Numbered from the stretch's first letter, positions 10,741 through 21,440 are shown. The stretch is DNA of 64,000 bases from Tretioscincus oriximinensis (GCA_022410635.1 JAJVDF010000962.1:74740-138739); one strand, 5' to 3'. A program made the numbers and translations. The notes: a model not told the origin generated them from the sequence alone.

Positions 10741-11123
10741 CAAGGTTGCCTTAAGTCCCAGGAAGGCAGGAAAATCCCAGCTTTGGGGACTAAAATATAG
10801 TCCCCTCCGGGTTTTAAGAGAAAATCCCAGATCAGGGAATGTAAAAATCCAGGATTTTAAAGGCAAAGGAGCCGTCAGGGCTGACAGCTGCAGCATGAGC
10901 AAAGCTTTCCAGGGTCCTGGAAGGAACTTTGGAGTGTACCGTAGCTGATCCTCTTCTGGAGGTGGGGTTTCGTGCCTGACAGGAGAACAGAGCTTTTGTG
11001 CAGCTCTATTCTCACTGTCTCACCACAAGTGTCCGTGTGTTTGTATACAAGTGTGTGTGTGCACGCGCGTGCATGCACCCATTCCCCATCCCGGTTTTGG
11101 GCTGCCAAAATATGGCAGCACTA
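10741..11123. mobile_element. hAT MITE, copy A, 8-bp TSD
   Basis: The terminal inverted repeats are CAAGGTTGCC at the left and GGCAGCACTA at the right, relatives of TAGGGTTGCCATA in the other copies. The flanks carry a perfect 8-bp duplication GCTGAAAC at 10733-10740 and 11124-11131, which is diagnostic for hAT. The interior holds AATCCCAGCTTTGGGGACTA and a CpG-rich GTGCACGCGCGTGCATGCAC stretch. It is non-coding. Sister copies are at 14901 and 35280. Confidence 0.85.
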
Positions 11124-11379
11124 GCTGAAACCAATGAATTTAATATCTTTCAGATGAAGGTGAGGGTGCAAAAACTGACTAAATGATCAAAATTAAATAA
11201 ACTAAGTTGATGGGATTCAATCCCATTGCTTCCTGGCAAACGGAAGAGGAAAAAATGAAAACAGTGGCAGATTTTATTCAGTAACACCTAAAATGGTCCA
11301 AGGGTATTATTAACATGTTCCTACACAGATATTATTAAATAGATGTAAAGCCCAAAAACTGTGGGCATGTGTTTTCTTC

Positions 11380-11640
11380 CCTTCACCCATCCTTTCTTCC
11401 TCTGCTCTGCTCACTCCTCCTTCCCCTTCCTTTCTCCTCCTCCCTTCTTTTTCATCCTCCCCTTCCTCCTCTCCCTCCCTTCTTGCTTTCTCCACTCCTC
11501 CCATTCCTTTCTTCCTCTCTCCCCTTATCATCCTCCTTCCCCCTTTCCTTCCTTCTTTCCTCCCCCTCTTCCTCTCTTTTTCCCTTCCTCTCCTCCTCCT
11601 CTTCCTCTCCTTCCTTCCACCTCTCTTCCCCTCCTCTTCT
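11380..11640 (+). repeat. polypyrimidine tract (C/T-rich)
   Basis: About 260 bases almost entirely C and T on the plus strand, with TCCTCC and CTTCC units. Long open frames here are composition artefacts. It may form triplex DNA. Confidence 0.9.
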
Positions 11641-12201
11641 AGGCAGTGGCTGTTTTGTGGGAATTGATCAGGGCCTTGTTGCTGGGGGCAGCACAAGCCT
11701 TGAAACTGATGGGCATGCGCTTGGGCTCTAAGGAGTGTTCTGCTGTTACGGGTGGGTGTGGGTGGAGGGTAGGTTTGTGTTCTGTCCAACCACCTAGCTT
11801 TCAGGTGAAAGATATGCACCCAGTCAGATTCTTTACACATGCAGTCATTTTGTCTTTTATGATTTATGATCAGAAACTGTATATATAAAACTGATATACA
11901 TCAAAGTGTGAATGTACTCTACATAAAAATGTATGGGTCACCTGCTACACTATATCATTTTTATTACAATGAATGTAGTCCTAAATCAAAAGAAAAGACA
12001 TATTCACATTTTGTCTTCACAGCATGTATTAATAAAACAAGATGACAATATTACCTTACAGTATTTTTAAGTGAGAATAGTTATTTGCATTCCTCAGAGT
12101 TATATATACACTTGTTAATATTTAAGACTATTTAGCTTGTTCTAATGTAATGGAGAATTTCAAATATTCAAGATAATGTTGAATCACCCACATATAGTGG
12201 T
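11641..12201. other. intronic DNA, nothing recognised
   Basis: Mixed sequence that becomes AT-rich after 11880. No repeat or gene was supported. Confidence 0.45.
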
Positions 12202-12362
12202 AGAAGAACTGGGTTCTTATACCCCGCTTTTCTCACCTTTCAAAGGGACTCAAAGCGGCTTACAAGGGTATTTTGCCCAAAGGCTTGCATTCTATCTTCC
12301 CCACCAGTCTGTTGTGTATCTACTTGCTGTCCCGTGTATTTACTTGCTGTCAGTTGCAATTT
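12202..12362 (-). mobile_element. SINE (family A), 3' half, split by Ngaro repeat
   Basis: On the plus strand TAGAAGAACTGGGTTCTTAT then ACCCCGCTTTTCTCACC is the reverse complement of the SINE 3' end. The SINE breaks off at CAGTTGCAATTT and resumes at 13370. Confidence 0.85.
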
Positions 12363-13369
12363 GCCGCAGACGGCTACCAAGGAAAGACCAGGCAGGAATA
12401 GCTTTAACCATTTATTAAAAATCACCTAAACGCAACCGTAACAATTACGCATCGAACCCGATACAGACTAATCTTATAAAGTGCAAGTAAACCAGTTATA
12501 AAATACAACATGTAACAGTTTAAGGTTGAACAATTTACATAAAGCAATAGTTAAAACCCAAAGTGGAGAAAATAAGGCCATGGCAAAGTAGGGTGTGGCA
12601 GGCGCAGCATCTTGGTATCAATACGGTCAGCCATCCAGCCTGACCATCTTCCTAGGCCACGCCTCATCAGGCGTAGGCCCACTGGCTGCCAGCCCCCGCT
12701 GGCTAGGCAGCCCAACCGATTTTTCCAGCTCGGGACCTCGGACTACACTTCCTGCCCACGCCCCGCTGGCGTGGGACCATAGCCGACCACTCACCCGGTG
12801 GCCCCCCAGCGTATGGTAGTCAGCCCGTCCCGAGCCCCTGGCATCAATCACCGGCCCACCCCCATGTGGGCGCTGCTCAGGCCCCCAGCCTGAGGCGGCA
12901 CACCANGAGGATCATTGGGGGTTAATGGGCTCTCAAGGAACTGTCCTGTGTAATAGCCCGCCCCCAATGACTCCTGAGTTGTGTTCGGCCACGCCTATCC
13001 CATGGCAGGCTCCACAACTCTAGAACCCCTTTAACGGGGCCCTCAGACTATGGGGTAGTCCTGGGGATACCGCATTCCATGCTCTTAGACCCCCCATTGC
13101 AACCAAGATGCCTGAACCGCCCTCACCCTATACCATGACAAGAAATAAAGGGAGGGAGGGAGGGAGGGAGGGAGAAGCGGTGGACGGGGCCTTTTACGGC
13201 CCCGTCGCAACCGGAAGTCGTCATGCCTCGCTGACAGAGCAGCGAGACGTGAGGACCGGCACTCCTAGAGTGGCCGCCGCGACGCCAGGAGAAGGAAGCC
13301 CTGATCTCCTTTTTGCCGCCGGCGGCAAATCGGCAGCACCGTGGGACGGAGCCCACGGTAAGCGCTCTT
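12363..13369 (-). mobile_element. solo Ngaro-type terminal repeat inside a SINE
   Basis: 12363-13130 matches the non-coding 3' region of the Ngaro element at 58816-59590: GACGGCTACCAAG, then ACGCAACCGTAACAAT, GAGAAAATAAGGCCATGGCA, TGACTCCTGAGTTGTGTTC and AACCAAGATGCCTGAACCGC. It continues into a GC-rich part with a GGGA microsatellite and CGGCAGCACCGTGGGACGGA. No coding sequence is left, so it is either a solo repeat or an internally deleted copy. The interrupted SINE gives sharp boundaries and shows no target duplication, as expected for tyrosine-recombinase integration. Confidence 0.75.
13144..13172 (+). repeat. (GGGA)n microsatellite
   Basis: About six GGGA units inside the Ngaro-type repeat. 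Confidence 0.9.
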
Positions 13370-13518
13370 CTTGTAATTCATGCTTTCGAATAGTTGGTTG
13401 GCTAGAGCTACAGGTTAGGAGAAGGTGCTCATCCCTCCCCACGGCCGACACAAGGCTTTGAAATCTGATTTCCCAGATGGGAGACAGTTTCCTAAGTGAC
13501 TGAGCCATTCGTGCCTGC
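13370..13518 (-). mobile_element. SINE (family A), 5' half, split by Ngaro repeat
   Basis: Resumes with CTTGTAATTCATGCTTTCG and ends with the antisense A-box region, TGACTGAGCCATTCGTGCC. With 12202-12362 it makes one complete SINE. Confidence 0.85.
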
Positions 13519-14224
13519 ATAATAAATTATAATAGTAGTAATTTAATAGCTTAAGGCTGCCTACGCATCTTCAAGTAACACCCACTGACGCTAATAAAAT
13601 TTCACTTTTGACAAGACATAAACCATTAATTAATAAACAGACTATTTCCATATGTCTCATATTTATATTCCAAATCTATAATTAGCATTTGATAATATGT
13701 GTCTTTTTTGGATTGACATGACTAATTTTTTCAGTGTCATATTTGATTGCACTAATAATACAATTCTTTCCCGAATTATTCTATCAAACTTTTATGTGCA
13801 GAACTGTTCACACAACTGAAATAAACTTCCTACAACTTACATGGGGTTCCAAAAATATGACAAAGCTTTAGTGATTATTTGACACAATAGTATCTGTGGA
13901 GATCACATCTGTCAGTGTCCAATTCAAAATTCTATAGACAATTGTGCTTTAGAAATAGAAAGACAAATAATGAAGAAACTTTAAATAAATTAGTAGTCTT
14001 AGGAAATTTCCACAGATAAGAACAATGATGTTAGAAATATAATTCTCTACAATGAGGACATCAGCTCAGAACTTCATGAGTTTCACAATAACCGCGGGGT
14101 TGCTTCATGGGACTGATCTTCTGTTTGCCACTGAACATCTGGTTAAATATCTGTCAGTAGGTGAAATAGTAGTTACACAGTTTTGAGTAACTTTTAGGTT
14201 ATTAGAATGCATTCTTGAAAATTA
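13519..14224. other. AT-rich intronic DNA
   Basis: No repeat, exon or RNA signature was recognised. Confidence 0.45.
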
Positions 14225-14440
14225 TCCAGAAGCTGCAACTAGAGGAGAATGGAGGTGCTGATGTGAGCTTCTTTCAAGAAAGATCTGTACTGGCTGCCTA
14301 TTTGCTAATGAGCCCAATTCAAGTCATCACGTTAACAATTAAAAAACTTTAAGTGGTTTGAGCCAGGTATTTTAAGTTGCTTCATACTGAATAGGTTAAT
14401 TGATACATTCAATATCTAATCAATTTGGTTGAAAAAACAG
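14225..14440 (+). pseudogene. L2-clade LINE RT C-terminal relic
   Basis: The segment AAGATCTGTACTGGCTGCCT reads as D-L-Y-W-L-P. About ten codons on it reads A-Q-F-K-S, followed by a degenerate K-N-F-K-W-F-E-P-G. The W-L-P ... V/A-x-F-K ... L-x-P/G pattern is the end of RT in L2 and related LINEs. Frameshifts prevent a continuous frame, and the identification rests on a short pattern. Confidence 0.45.
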
Positions 14441-14900
14441 TAGTTAAAAGGACTTCTGACAGTGGTTCCCCACACCCCCACTACTCTATATTTCTTGTAT
14501 GAATGTAGGATTATCATGAAAGATGTAATGAGATCTCACCCCTCAGTCAAGATTCTGCCTGACTTGAGAGACCACACACGCACACAGAAAGATGCTGGGA
14601 CAGATTTGTAAGCTGCAAGCAAGCAAACACACTCTCTCACTTAAACAATCCCTGCAAAAGGCAAGCCAAAGAGAAACAAAATAAATGTGGTTCTTTATCA
14701 CCTTCGATTTACCAGCAGAAATTATGTTGGATGCTTTCTCTGCCTTTCCACCAAACAGGGAGCAAAAAGATACACTTGCTGCAACCAGATATGAAAGGCA
14801 GATCTCAGTTTTCTTCCATGTGAAGCTTACATCACAGGCATACTCCTTCCTATATGCATGTTATCTGAGGTCAAATGCTGGGTCATCTGAGGGTCACATT

Positions 14901-15497
14901 TAGGGTTGCCATACGTCCTAGGAAGGCAGGACAATCCCGGCTTTGGGGACTAAAATATAGTTCCCTCTGGGTTTTAAGACAAAATCCCGGCTTTTTACAT
15001 TCCCCGATACTGCATCATGGAATGTAAAAATCCAGGATTTTAAAGACAAAGCAGCCATCAGAGCTGACGGCTGCAGCCCAAGCAACGCTTTCCGGGATCC
15101 TGGAAGGAACCTCAGAGCGTGCCGTAGCTGATCCTCTGCTGGAGGCGGGGTTTCGCGCGCCTGCTTGCAAAGCACGCCAACTTGCCTCCAGCAAAGGAAA
15201 AACGCCTCGGTTTGTGACAGGAGGACAGCTCTGTTCTCCTGTCACAAACCCAGGCATTTTTCCTCCGCTGGAGGCAAATTGGTGCACTAGCAAGCACGCG
15301 AAATCCCACCTCCAGCATTGGAGCAGGTACGCACGGACGCACGTACACACGTGGTGAGACAGGCAGAAGAGAGGTTCTGCCTGTCTCACTACAAGCATCT
15401 GTATCTGCGCGCGCATGTACGTGTGTGTGTGCGTGCGTGCATGCACCCCCACCCCACCCCTGTGCTGGTTTTGGGCTGCCAAAATATGGCAGCCCTA
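14901..15497. mobile_element. hAT MITE, copy B, 8-bp TSD
   Basis: Ends TAGGGTTGCCATACGTCC and ATATGGCAGCCCTA. The flanks GTCACATT (14893-14900) and GTCTCATT (15498-15505) agree at 7 of 8 positions. The ends fit the hAT TIR pattern Y-A-R-N-G. It is longer than copies A and C because of an internal palindrome at about 15160-15300. The right part is rich in CpG and alternating CA/TG. Confidence 0.9.
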
Positions 15498-16387
15498 GTC
15501 TCATTAGTTCTCGCATGATCAGTCTACATGCAGCCAGAAAATATGGAGTATTGAAACAAAAACTGCAGTAATCTAAAATGCCCAGATGGAATGCTGGTGT
15601 AAGTTAAAATCACATTTTAAACCAGTTTGGATGCAACCAACGTGACAGACTTCAGGGAATGGTTTGCAAGTGAAAATGCCAAAATGTTCCATATGAACAC
15701 ATTTTATGAAAAAGTCTATATTGAAAATGTATTTTAGTACTTATACAAAGCTTTAATATTTGAAATCACACATTGTGTATTTAATATTTATTTCAACAGT
15801 ATGAATTTGCACTGCAACAGCAATAAAGTACTCCCTCTAAAAGCTTATATTGTTCAATACTGTGTTTTAAATGAATCACTAAATTATGACTTTTGTATTC
15901 AAAGGCATTCTATTTTCACGCAAGTTTATATCCTATTAGCATAAAGGATATTCTTAATGCATAAAATAGATTATACAAAAGGATGACAATGTGAAAAAAT
16001 GAATTATTTTATTTAGGTCTGCATTTATTTTTAATCCAAGCACCAAAATAACTATGATTGTAATTAACAATTTCACAGCAAATGACAGATGAAAAGTGTG
16101 TTTCCATTTTTCTTCTGTTTATTTAAACCATTTTAATTTTTAAAGCATCAATACAAAAGTTACTAATAGGAAATAAAAATAAAATGCTTAATTGAAAAAG
16201 ATGAAAGAAAGTAAACCAACTCAGTTAAAAAGTATTTTTGCCAAAAACTATATAAACTTTAAAAAATTGAATTTTACACAGAGTGGGTCACAACATTCAT
16301 AAAAACATTACCAAAACAAACAAAAATATTAAATTTAGAAATATCCATCCCCAAGGAGCTAATAATCAAAATTCTGAATAAAGAAAA
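15498..16387. other. AT-rich intronic DNA
   Basis: No gene or repeat was supported between the MITE and the CR1 fragment. Confidence 0.45.
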
Positions 16388-16463
16388 GATTCTTATGCCA
16401 TCCTTATTGAAAAAATGATCAAATATGGGATCAACAAGACAACTGTTAAGTGGATTCATAATT
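16388..16463 (+). mobile_element. CR1 LINE, RT fragment (left part)
   Basis: CATCCTTATTGAAAAAATGA and the following bases match 20369-20435 of the better CR1 copy. The match stops at about 16463 and the next part of CR1 appears only at 17335, so the copy has been interrupted. Confidence 0.75.
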
Positions 16464-16488
16464 GTATTTATAAGGTTTATGTACAGGA

Positions 16489-17170
16489 TGTTACATAGAA
16501 ATGTATGTTAGTAAGTATAAAGCCATTTTGTAAAAAGGGATTTTTTCTTATTGCCCAGTTAAAGAATGCAGGTCAAGGTTCGTTTGGGAAATCTACCAGA
16601 GCAAGTTTGTGAATTTCTAGGGAGAATTTGGCTTCAAAGGACACAGCTGCAAAAATAAGGCCTGAACTCCAAGGACAGAAGCAGAAGCCTAATTAATATT
16701 TACAAATTAGGAGGGGTAACTTGTTCAGAATGATATCACCTGTAAGTAGGTCAAACAAAGAATATTGGTAGTGTTCAGTGGTCAAAATTGATGTCAGCTG
16801 AACAGAAAGCAGGGGGACTATGGGAGAAGAAAAAGAGAGAGGGAAGAGAGTTTTGCTAGTTGATTTTCCTGATGTGTATTCTTTGAACTATTTTGTTGAA
16901 TGCTTTGCTTATTTTTCTATTGTGAAGATGATTTTCTTAATCTTCTCATTTGTTCTGTTATACTATGAACTGCAAGCAGCCTTCCTATTGGAATGATACT
17001 TTTGAATGCATTATTTTCTGAACTTTTGAACTTTGCAATAAACAACTATCTTTTTTAACACTTGGATTGAGTTATTTTTGGGAGTCCTGTTTGACTTATC
17101 CACAGTACTAAGGGAGACTATGTGTTAAGGACCAGGGCTTCTGTCCTGACACAGGGTCAAACTTTACAGT
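16489..17170 (+). mobile_element. LTR-like sequence inside CR1 (candidate solo LTR)
   Basis: Starts TGTTACATAG and contains GCAATAAACA (polyadenylation signal near 17037), followed about 130 bases on by a terminal region ending CTGACACAGGG...TTTACA. Signal placement and size suit a solo LTR splitting a CR1. No target duplication could be fixed and no second copy is in the window, so the boundaries are guesses. Confidence 0.35.
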
Positions 17171-17190
17171 ACCCAAATGTTAAATGGTTG

Positions 17191-17334
17191 GTCCAGCAAA
17201 GGAGCTAGCAGCACTTTGAGACTATCTAGAGAAAAGTGGTTGGCATAAGCTTTTGTAGACAGGTCTACTTCTTCAGATGTTGCTAGCTCCTTTGCTGGAC
17301 TTTCTGCTAGACTAACACGGCTATTTCTCTGAAG
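17191..17334. mobile_element. mini Penelope insertion, head-to-head, 11-bp TSD
   Basis: The left part (17191-17280) is the inverted Penelope 3' end (GTCCAGCAAAGGAGCTAGCA...). The right part (17281-17334) is the same end in direct orientation (TGCTAGCTCCTTTGCTGGAC...GAAG). Both sides carry TTAAATGGTTG (17180-17190 and 17335-17345), an 11-bp target duplication. Confidence 0.8.
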
Positions 17335-17520
17335 TTAAATGGTTGCACATCCAAATGGAAGAATGTATCACGTGAGTCCCACAAGGTTCTGTCCTATGCC
17401 CAATGTTATTAAAAATTTTTTGCAAATGACTTAGATGAGGGAATTGAAGGAAAGCTAAACAAATTTGTTGATGACATAAAATTAGGAGGGATTGCTAATA
17501 CAAACAAAAAAGAGTTTAAA
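17335..17520 (+). mobile_element. CR1 LINE, RT fragment (right part)
   Basis: GGTTGCACATCCAAATGGAA followed by the palm segment matches 20470-20625. A GTTGATGACATAAAATTAGG stretch corresponds to the catalytic F-x-D-D region; here it reads F-V-D-D. It ends near 17520, just before the DPP10 exon. Confidence 0.8.
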
Positions 17521-17556
17521 AATTACAGTCATTGGCATTTCTGGGTGCAAACTTAC

Positions 17557-17631
17557 CTGTTTGATATCATAGGCCAGCAGAACATATTTTAAATCTGGAG
17601 ATACTGAATATCTTGATGCTTTGAATGTTAC
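17557..17631 (-). CDS. DPP10: DPP10 exon (beta-propeller start)
   Basis: Minus-strand exon of 75 bp. It is preceded by a polypyrimidine tract and TTCTCTTCTTAG, and followed by the consensus donor GTAAGT. It encodes 25 residues in one frame, including FKASRYSVSPDLKYVLLAYD, with phase-0 borders on both sides. The protein text is the DPP10 (not DPP6) version of the early beta-propeller of the S9B dipeptidyl-peptidase family. DPP10 lacks the catalytic serine and acts as a type II membrane subunit that speeds Kv4 channel gating. The exon joins in phase to the one at 34703-34797. The next exon, expected to start with an I-F-H-Y-like sequence, is not found below 17557 and must lie outside. The assignment rests on remembered family sequence and is strong because two adjacent exons agree. 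Confidence 0.9.
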
Positions 17632-17639
17632 CTAAGAAG

Positions 17640-19004
17640 AGAACACATTGATGGTAATTTGGGTGATGTATATTTCACTGACAAAAATTAAAAACAACAA
17701 ATAGCTCAATATTTTAAGCAAAATATAAATCATAAAAAACTGAGGGAAAAATACATTATGTATGGAAAATATATTGAATTGAAGGTTGTAATTTAATCAA
17801 GTGGTAATGATAGTAGAATTTAGTAGATATGAAGCAAGAGAAGAATAAGAGTCTAAGGACTCTTAAATGCATGAAAGAAAGATGGACAAGAATTTGGGGT
17901 TTGGCTTAAATTGATCACTGGGCTTGGTTTAATCTGGTATGCAATTCAAAAAAGTTCAAGGATAGAGTTAACAAAAAATCTTGGGAAAAAGTCTCGTTTA
18001 AAGGCAAGTTGTGGTCAAAATTGAATGGTTCATATGCTACTGTTCCACTTAACCAAGAGACTTTTGGTTCGGTTCAGACCAGTTCCGTTCAAATCAAAAG
18101 GAATTGTTTTATTCAAATAGCTTGAATTTAAACCAAATTTAGAAAGTCACATCTAGATGAACTTTTAGCATAAGTCTTAAGCTGAAAACAGGCAGCCTTC
18201 AGGTATAGTAAAAGACGTGAATTAAATATAGCTTCCAATTCACACTTAATGCCAGAAAAGAGATTACTTTTAATGAGGATTAGAGTTTTAGATAAGAATA
18301 CTAGATTCCACACACTAGTGCAACTAAGCTGTTTTTGAATTGCTTTTTTCATGAGCATGGAGACAACTGCAGAGGAGATACAAGGTAGGAGAAGAAATTT
18401 TGAATATTCAAAAGGGTTTTTTAAATGAAAAGTGAATTCCATAAAAATAGCATTTTTTTAATATTACACAAATCCCTTTAAATACATTTAATGTACAAAT
18501 TGAGTACTAAGCTGCTTTTTAAAACTTGAACTACGATGGATGCAGGACCCCTAAAACACATCCCCTTCAACCACCAAATCCTCAAGCTATTCTTAATGTT
18601 GAATAAATTGCCAGTAGAGATTAAACATTCTTTAGATAGATGCACTCAAACACGCCTGAAAACACTGCTGTAGATGAACAATCCTACTGCTTTTTTTTTT
18701 TTTAAAAGAGAGGCAATTCTGTACTATTTGGTATATTGGACCAACCAGTGTATTAGGAGCTTTCCTTCTGTATCCTGGGTTCTGTTCTAAAACCTACCAG
18801 TTTTTTCCAGCTTCAGCCTGGTGTGATCTAAGTGAAATTTTCATTAGGATCTTCCATAAGCATTGTCTGTCCAGACTTAATACTTTAGAGCTCTGTTATA
18901 ACATATTAGATGTGATAACAAATCTATAAAATGCATTTCAGACATTGTGCAAACAGGGCATAAGAGTATATCAACAAATAGAAAAAGGCTCTTAGTACAC
19001 AAAA
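17640..19004. other. intronic DNA, nothing recognised
   Basis: AT-rich DPP10 intron sequence. No repeat family was recognised. Confidence 0.45.
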
Positions 19005-19225
19005 GACAGCCAGTTTGGTGTAGTGGTGGACAGGCATCTGGCAGTCTCTAGGTTCAAGTCCCCACTCCTCCATGAAAGTCAGCTAGGTGACCTTGGGCCA
19101 GTCACAGTTCTTTAGAATTCTCTCAGCCCCCCTACTTCACAGGATGCTTGTTGTGGAGAAAGCAACAAAAGCTACTTGCACCACCCTATGGTTGGCCGCC
19201 CTGAGACCTTCGGGGATAGGGCGGG

Positions 19226-19258
<33 letters not shown>

Positions 19259-19275
19259 TGTATGCATGCATGTAT
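19005..19275 (+). mobile_element. tRNA-derived SINE (family B) with (GTAT)n tail
   Basis: The head CAGTTTGGTGTAGTGGTGGA and the B-box-like AGGTTCAAGTCCCC mark a tRNA-derived start. The body contains GGTGACCTTGGGCCAGTCAC, and the 3' part CCCTATGGTTGGCCGCCCTG is shared with 249-323 and 50018-50095. The tail has become a TATG microsatellite (about 19231-19272). Confidence 0.85.
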
Positions 19276-19588
19276 AAACAAAAAACAAACAAACAAGCTG
19301 ATCACAGGATCACTATAAAACCAGAAGACCTGAGAGGACTCAGACGTCATGACTGGATTTCAGAAGAGCAGATTTTGATGGACTTAGAAGGAGGGTAGGA
19401 AGAATCCAATGGTTGGAAGTCTTAAAGGACAGAAATGTCCAAGAAGGATGGGAAATCTTGCAAAATGAGATTCTAGAAGCAATATCTTTAACAATTCCCC
19501 AAAGAAGAAAACATGGGAAGCATCTAAGGAGGCCACTGTGGTTGAACCCAAATCGTAATAATTTACTAAAAAGGGAAAAATACTGTTT

Positions 19589-20264
19589 ATGAAATGGAAG
19601 AAGGGGGACATTTCTAAGGAAGAATATAAGGCAGTCTGCAGTAATTGTAGGGCAAGTGTCAGAAAAGCTAAAGGTGAATATAAACTGAGTCTTGCAAGGC
19701 ATGCAAAAAGCAATAATAAAGGATTTTGGGGGTACATCAAAAGAAAAAGAAAAGCTAAAGATGCTATAGGAGTTCTACAGAGGGAAAATGGTGAAATGAT
19801 CAAACAATATTGCAACTGTTTTTTCTGAAAAAGGACATACAACAACAGCTGGCCTTCACTCTGCTATTGAAGGAACAAAAGAATTAAAACACTTAATAGA
19901 CAGAGAAAAGGTGAGGGAACTCTTAGCTAATTTAAATGAATTCAAATCTCCAGGCCCAGATGAACTACATCCCAGGGTACTGAAGGAACTAGCAGAAGTA
20001 ATAGAGGAACCACTTGCAGTGATCTTTGAAAATTCATGGACAACAGGAGAAGTCCCAGTACAATGGAGAAGAGCAAATGTTATCCCTATCTTAAAAAAGG
20101 GTAAAAAGGTGGAACCGGGAAACTACAGGCCTGTGAGTCTGACTTCAACACCAGGAAAGCTCCTTGAACAAGTTATAAAACAGTATGTATGCCAGCACTT
20201 GGATAGGAATGCAGTAATTAACCAGAGCCAATTAAACAGTAACAAACAACTCATGCCAGACTAA
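19589..20264 (+). pseudogene. CR1 RT N-terminal part (broken)
   Basis: Two frames: 19589-19828, with the EYKAVCSNCRASVRKAKGEY linker, and 19911-20264. The second has KSPGPDELHPRVLKELA (RT motif 1), PVQWRRANVIPILKKG (motif 2) and NYRPVSLTSTPGKLLEQVI (motif 2a). A frameshift separates them near 19830, and the second ends at a stop before motif 3. Typical of LINE RT; inactive. Confidence 0.85.
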
Positions 20265-20322
20265 TCTAATTTCCTTCTATGATAGAATTACCAAATGGGT
20301 TGATCAGGGAAATGCAGTAGAT

Positions 20323-21003
20323 GTGGTATATCTTGACTTCAGTAAAGCATTTGACAAAGTATCTCATTCCATCCTTATTGAAAAAATGGTCAAGTATGGG
20401 ATTGACAAAACAACAGTTAGATGGATTGAAAACTGGCTTAGTGATCATACTCAGAGAGTGATAATAAATGGTTGCACATCCAATTGGAAGAATGTTTCAA
20501 GTGGAGTACCACAAGGGTTTGTCCTAGGCCCAGTGCTATTTAACATATTTATAAATGATCTAGATGAAGGAAAACTTATCAAATTTGCTGATGACACAAA
20601 ACTAGGCGGTGTTGCTAATACTAAACAAGGTAGAGATAGGATTCAAAAAGATCTAGACAAGCTGGAACAATGTCCTGAAACTAACAGAATGGTATTTAAC
20701 AGAGAGAAATGTAAGATCCTACATCCGGGCAAAAATAATGAAAACAGCACATATAGAATGGGAGGAATATGTCTGAGCAGCAGCACAGGTGAGAAGGACC
20801 AGGGTGTTTTGGTAGATCACAGATTAAACATGAGTCAAAAGTGTGAAGCAGCTGCAAAAAAGGCAAACACAATCCTGGGATGTATCAAGAGGAGCATAGA
20901 ATCTCCCTCACGTGAAGTAATTATTCCTCTCTACAGTACTTTGGAATACTGTGTTCAGTTCTGGGGGCCCCAATTTAAAAAGGACATTGATAAACTAGAG
21001 TAA
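20323..21003 (+). pseudogene. CR1 RT palm and thumb (fragment)
   Basis: A 226-residue frame with VYLDFSKAFDKVSHSILI (RT motif 3 with a catalytic Asp), then [20 protein letters not shown], then FADDTKLGGVANT (the catalytic D-D pair) and CKILHPGKNN. It ends at a stop just after KDIDKLE. The catalytic residues are present, but the protein is cut at both ends. Confidence 0.9.
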
Positions 21004-21024
21004 GTACAAAAGAGAGTTACAAGC

Positions 21025-21297
21025 TTGGTGATTGATCTGGAAACCATGTCCTATGAGGAACGGTTAAAGGATCTGGGGATGTTTAGTCTACAAAAGAGAA
21101 GACTGAGAGGAGACCTGATAGCTGTCTACAAATATCTGAAGGGCTGTCACGGAGCAGAGGGATCAGCACTGTTCTCATTAGCACATGGAAGGACTAGAAA
21201 CAATGGAATGAAACTACAAGGGAGTAGATTCAGATTAGATATCAGAAAAAACTTTCTAACAGTCAGGGTGAGAAACAAGTGGAACAGTTTGCCATAG
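21025..21297 (+). pseudogene. CR1 RT C-terminal tail (fragment)
   Basis: A 90-residue frame with [20 protein letters not shown] and then [20 protein letters not shown]. It continues the previous frame after one stop and a small change. A stop replaces the usual Q-E/G-V continuation. Confidence 0.85.
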
Positions 21298-21440
21298 GGG
21301 GTGGTGAGTTTGCCTTCTCTGGAAGTCTTCAAACAGAGACTGGACAGTCATCTGTCTGGGATGGTTTAATGAATCCTACATCAAACAGGGGTTGGACCCA
21401 ATGGCCCTGGAGGTCCCTTCCGATTCTATGATTCTATTAA

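Larger units (their letters stand above)
19305..21440 (+). mobile_element. CR1 LINE, best RT-bearing copy
   Basis: Runs from the end of the endonuclease linker (about 19320, G-L-R-R-H-D-W-like) through the whole RT to the 3' UTR and an octamer-type tail GATTCTATGATTCTATT. It is 5'-truncated, so the endonuclease is missing. The RT is broken into three frames by small indels and stops. It is the most complete CR1 here and the reference for dating the others. Confidence 0.9.

Noticed and set aside
11310..11840. Long open frames on both strands across the C/T-rich tract
   Set aside because: They read as poly-Ser/Pro/Leu or Glu/Arg/Gly runs produced by base composition, with no domain.
12595..13520. 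Several 70-117-residue frames, both strands
   Set aside because: They fall in the non-coding Ngaro terminal repeat, whose sister copy at 58812-59590 does not keep them.
15015..15516. 134-155-residue minus frames with His/Ala/Arg-rich text
   Set aside because: They sit inside a hAT MITE with defined ends and come from CA/TG and CpG repeats.
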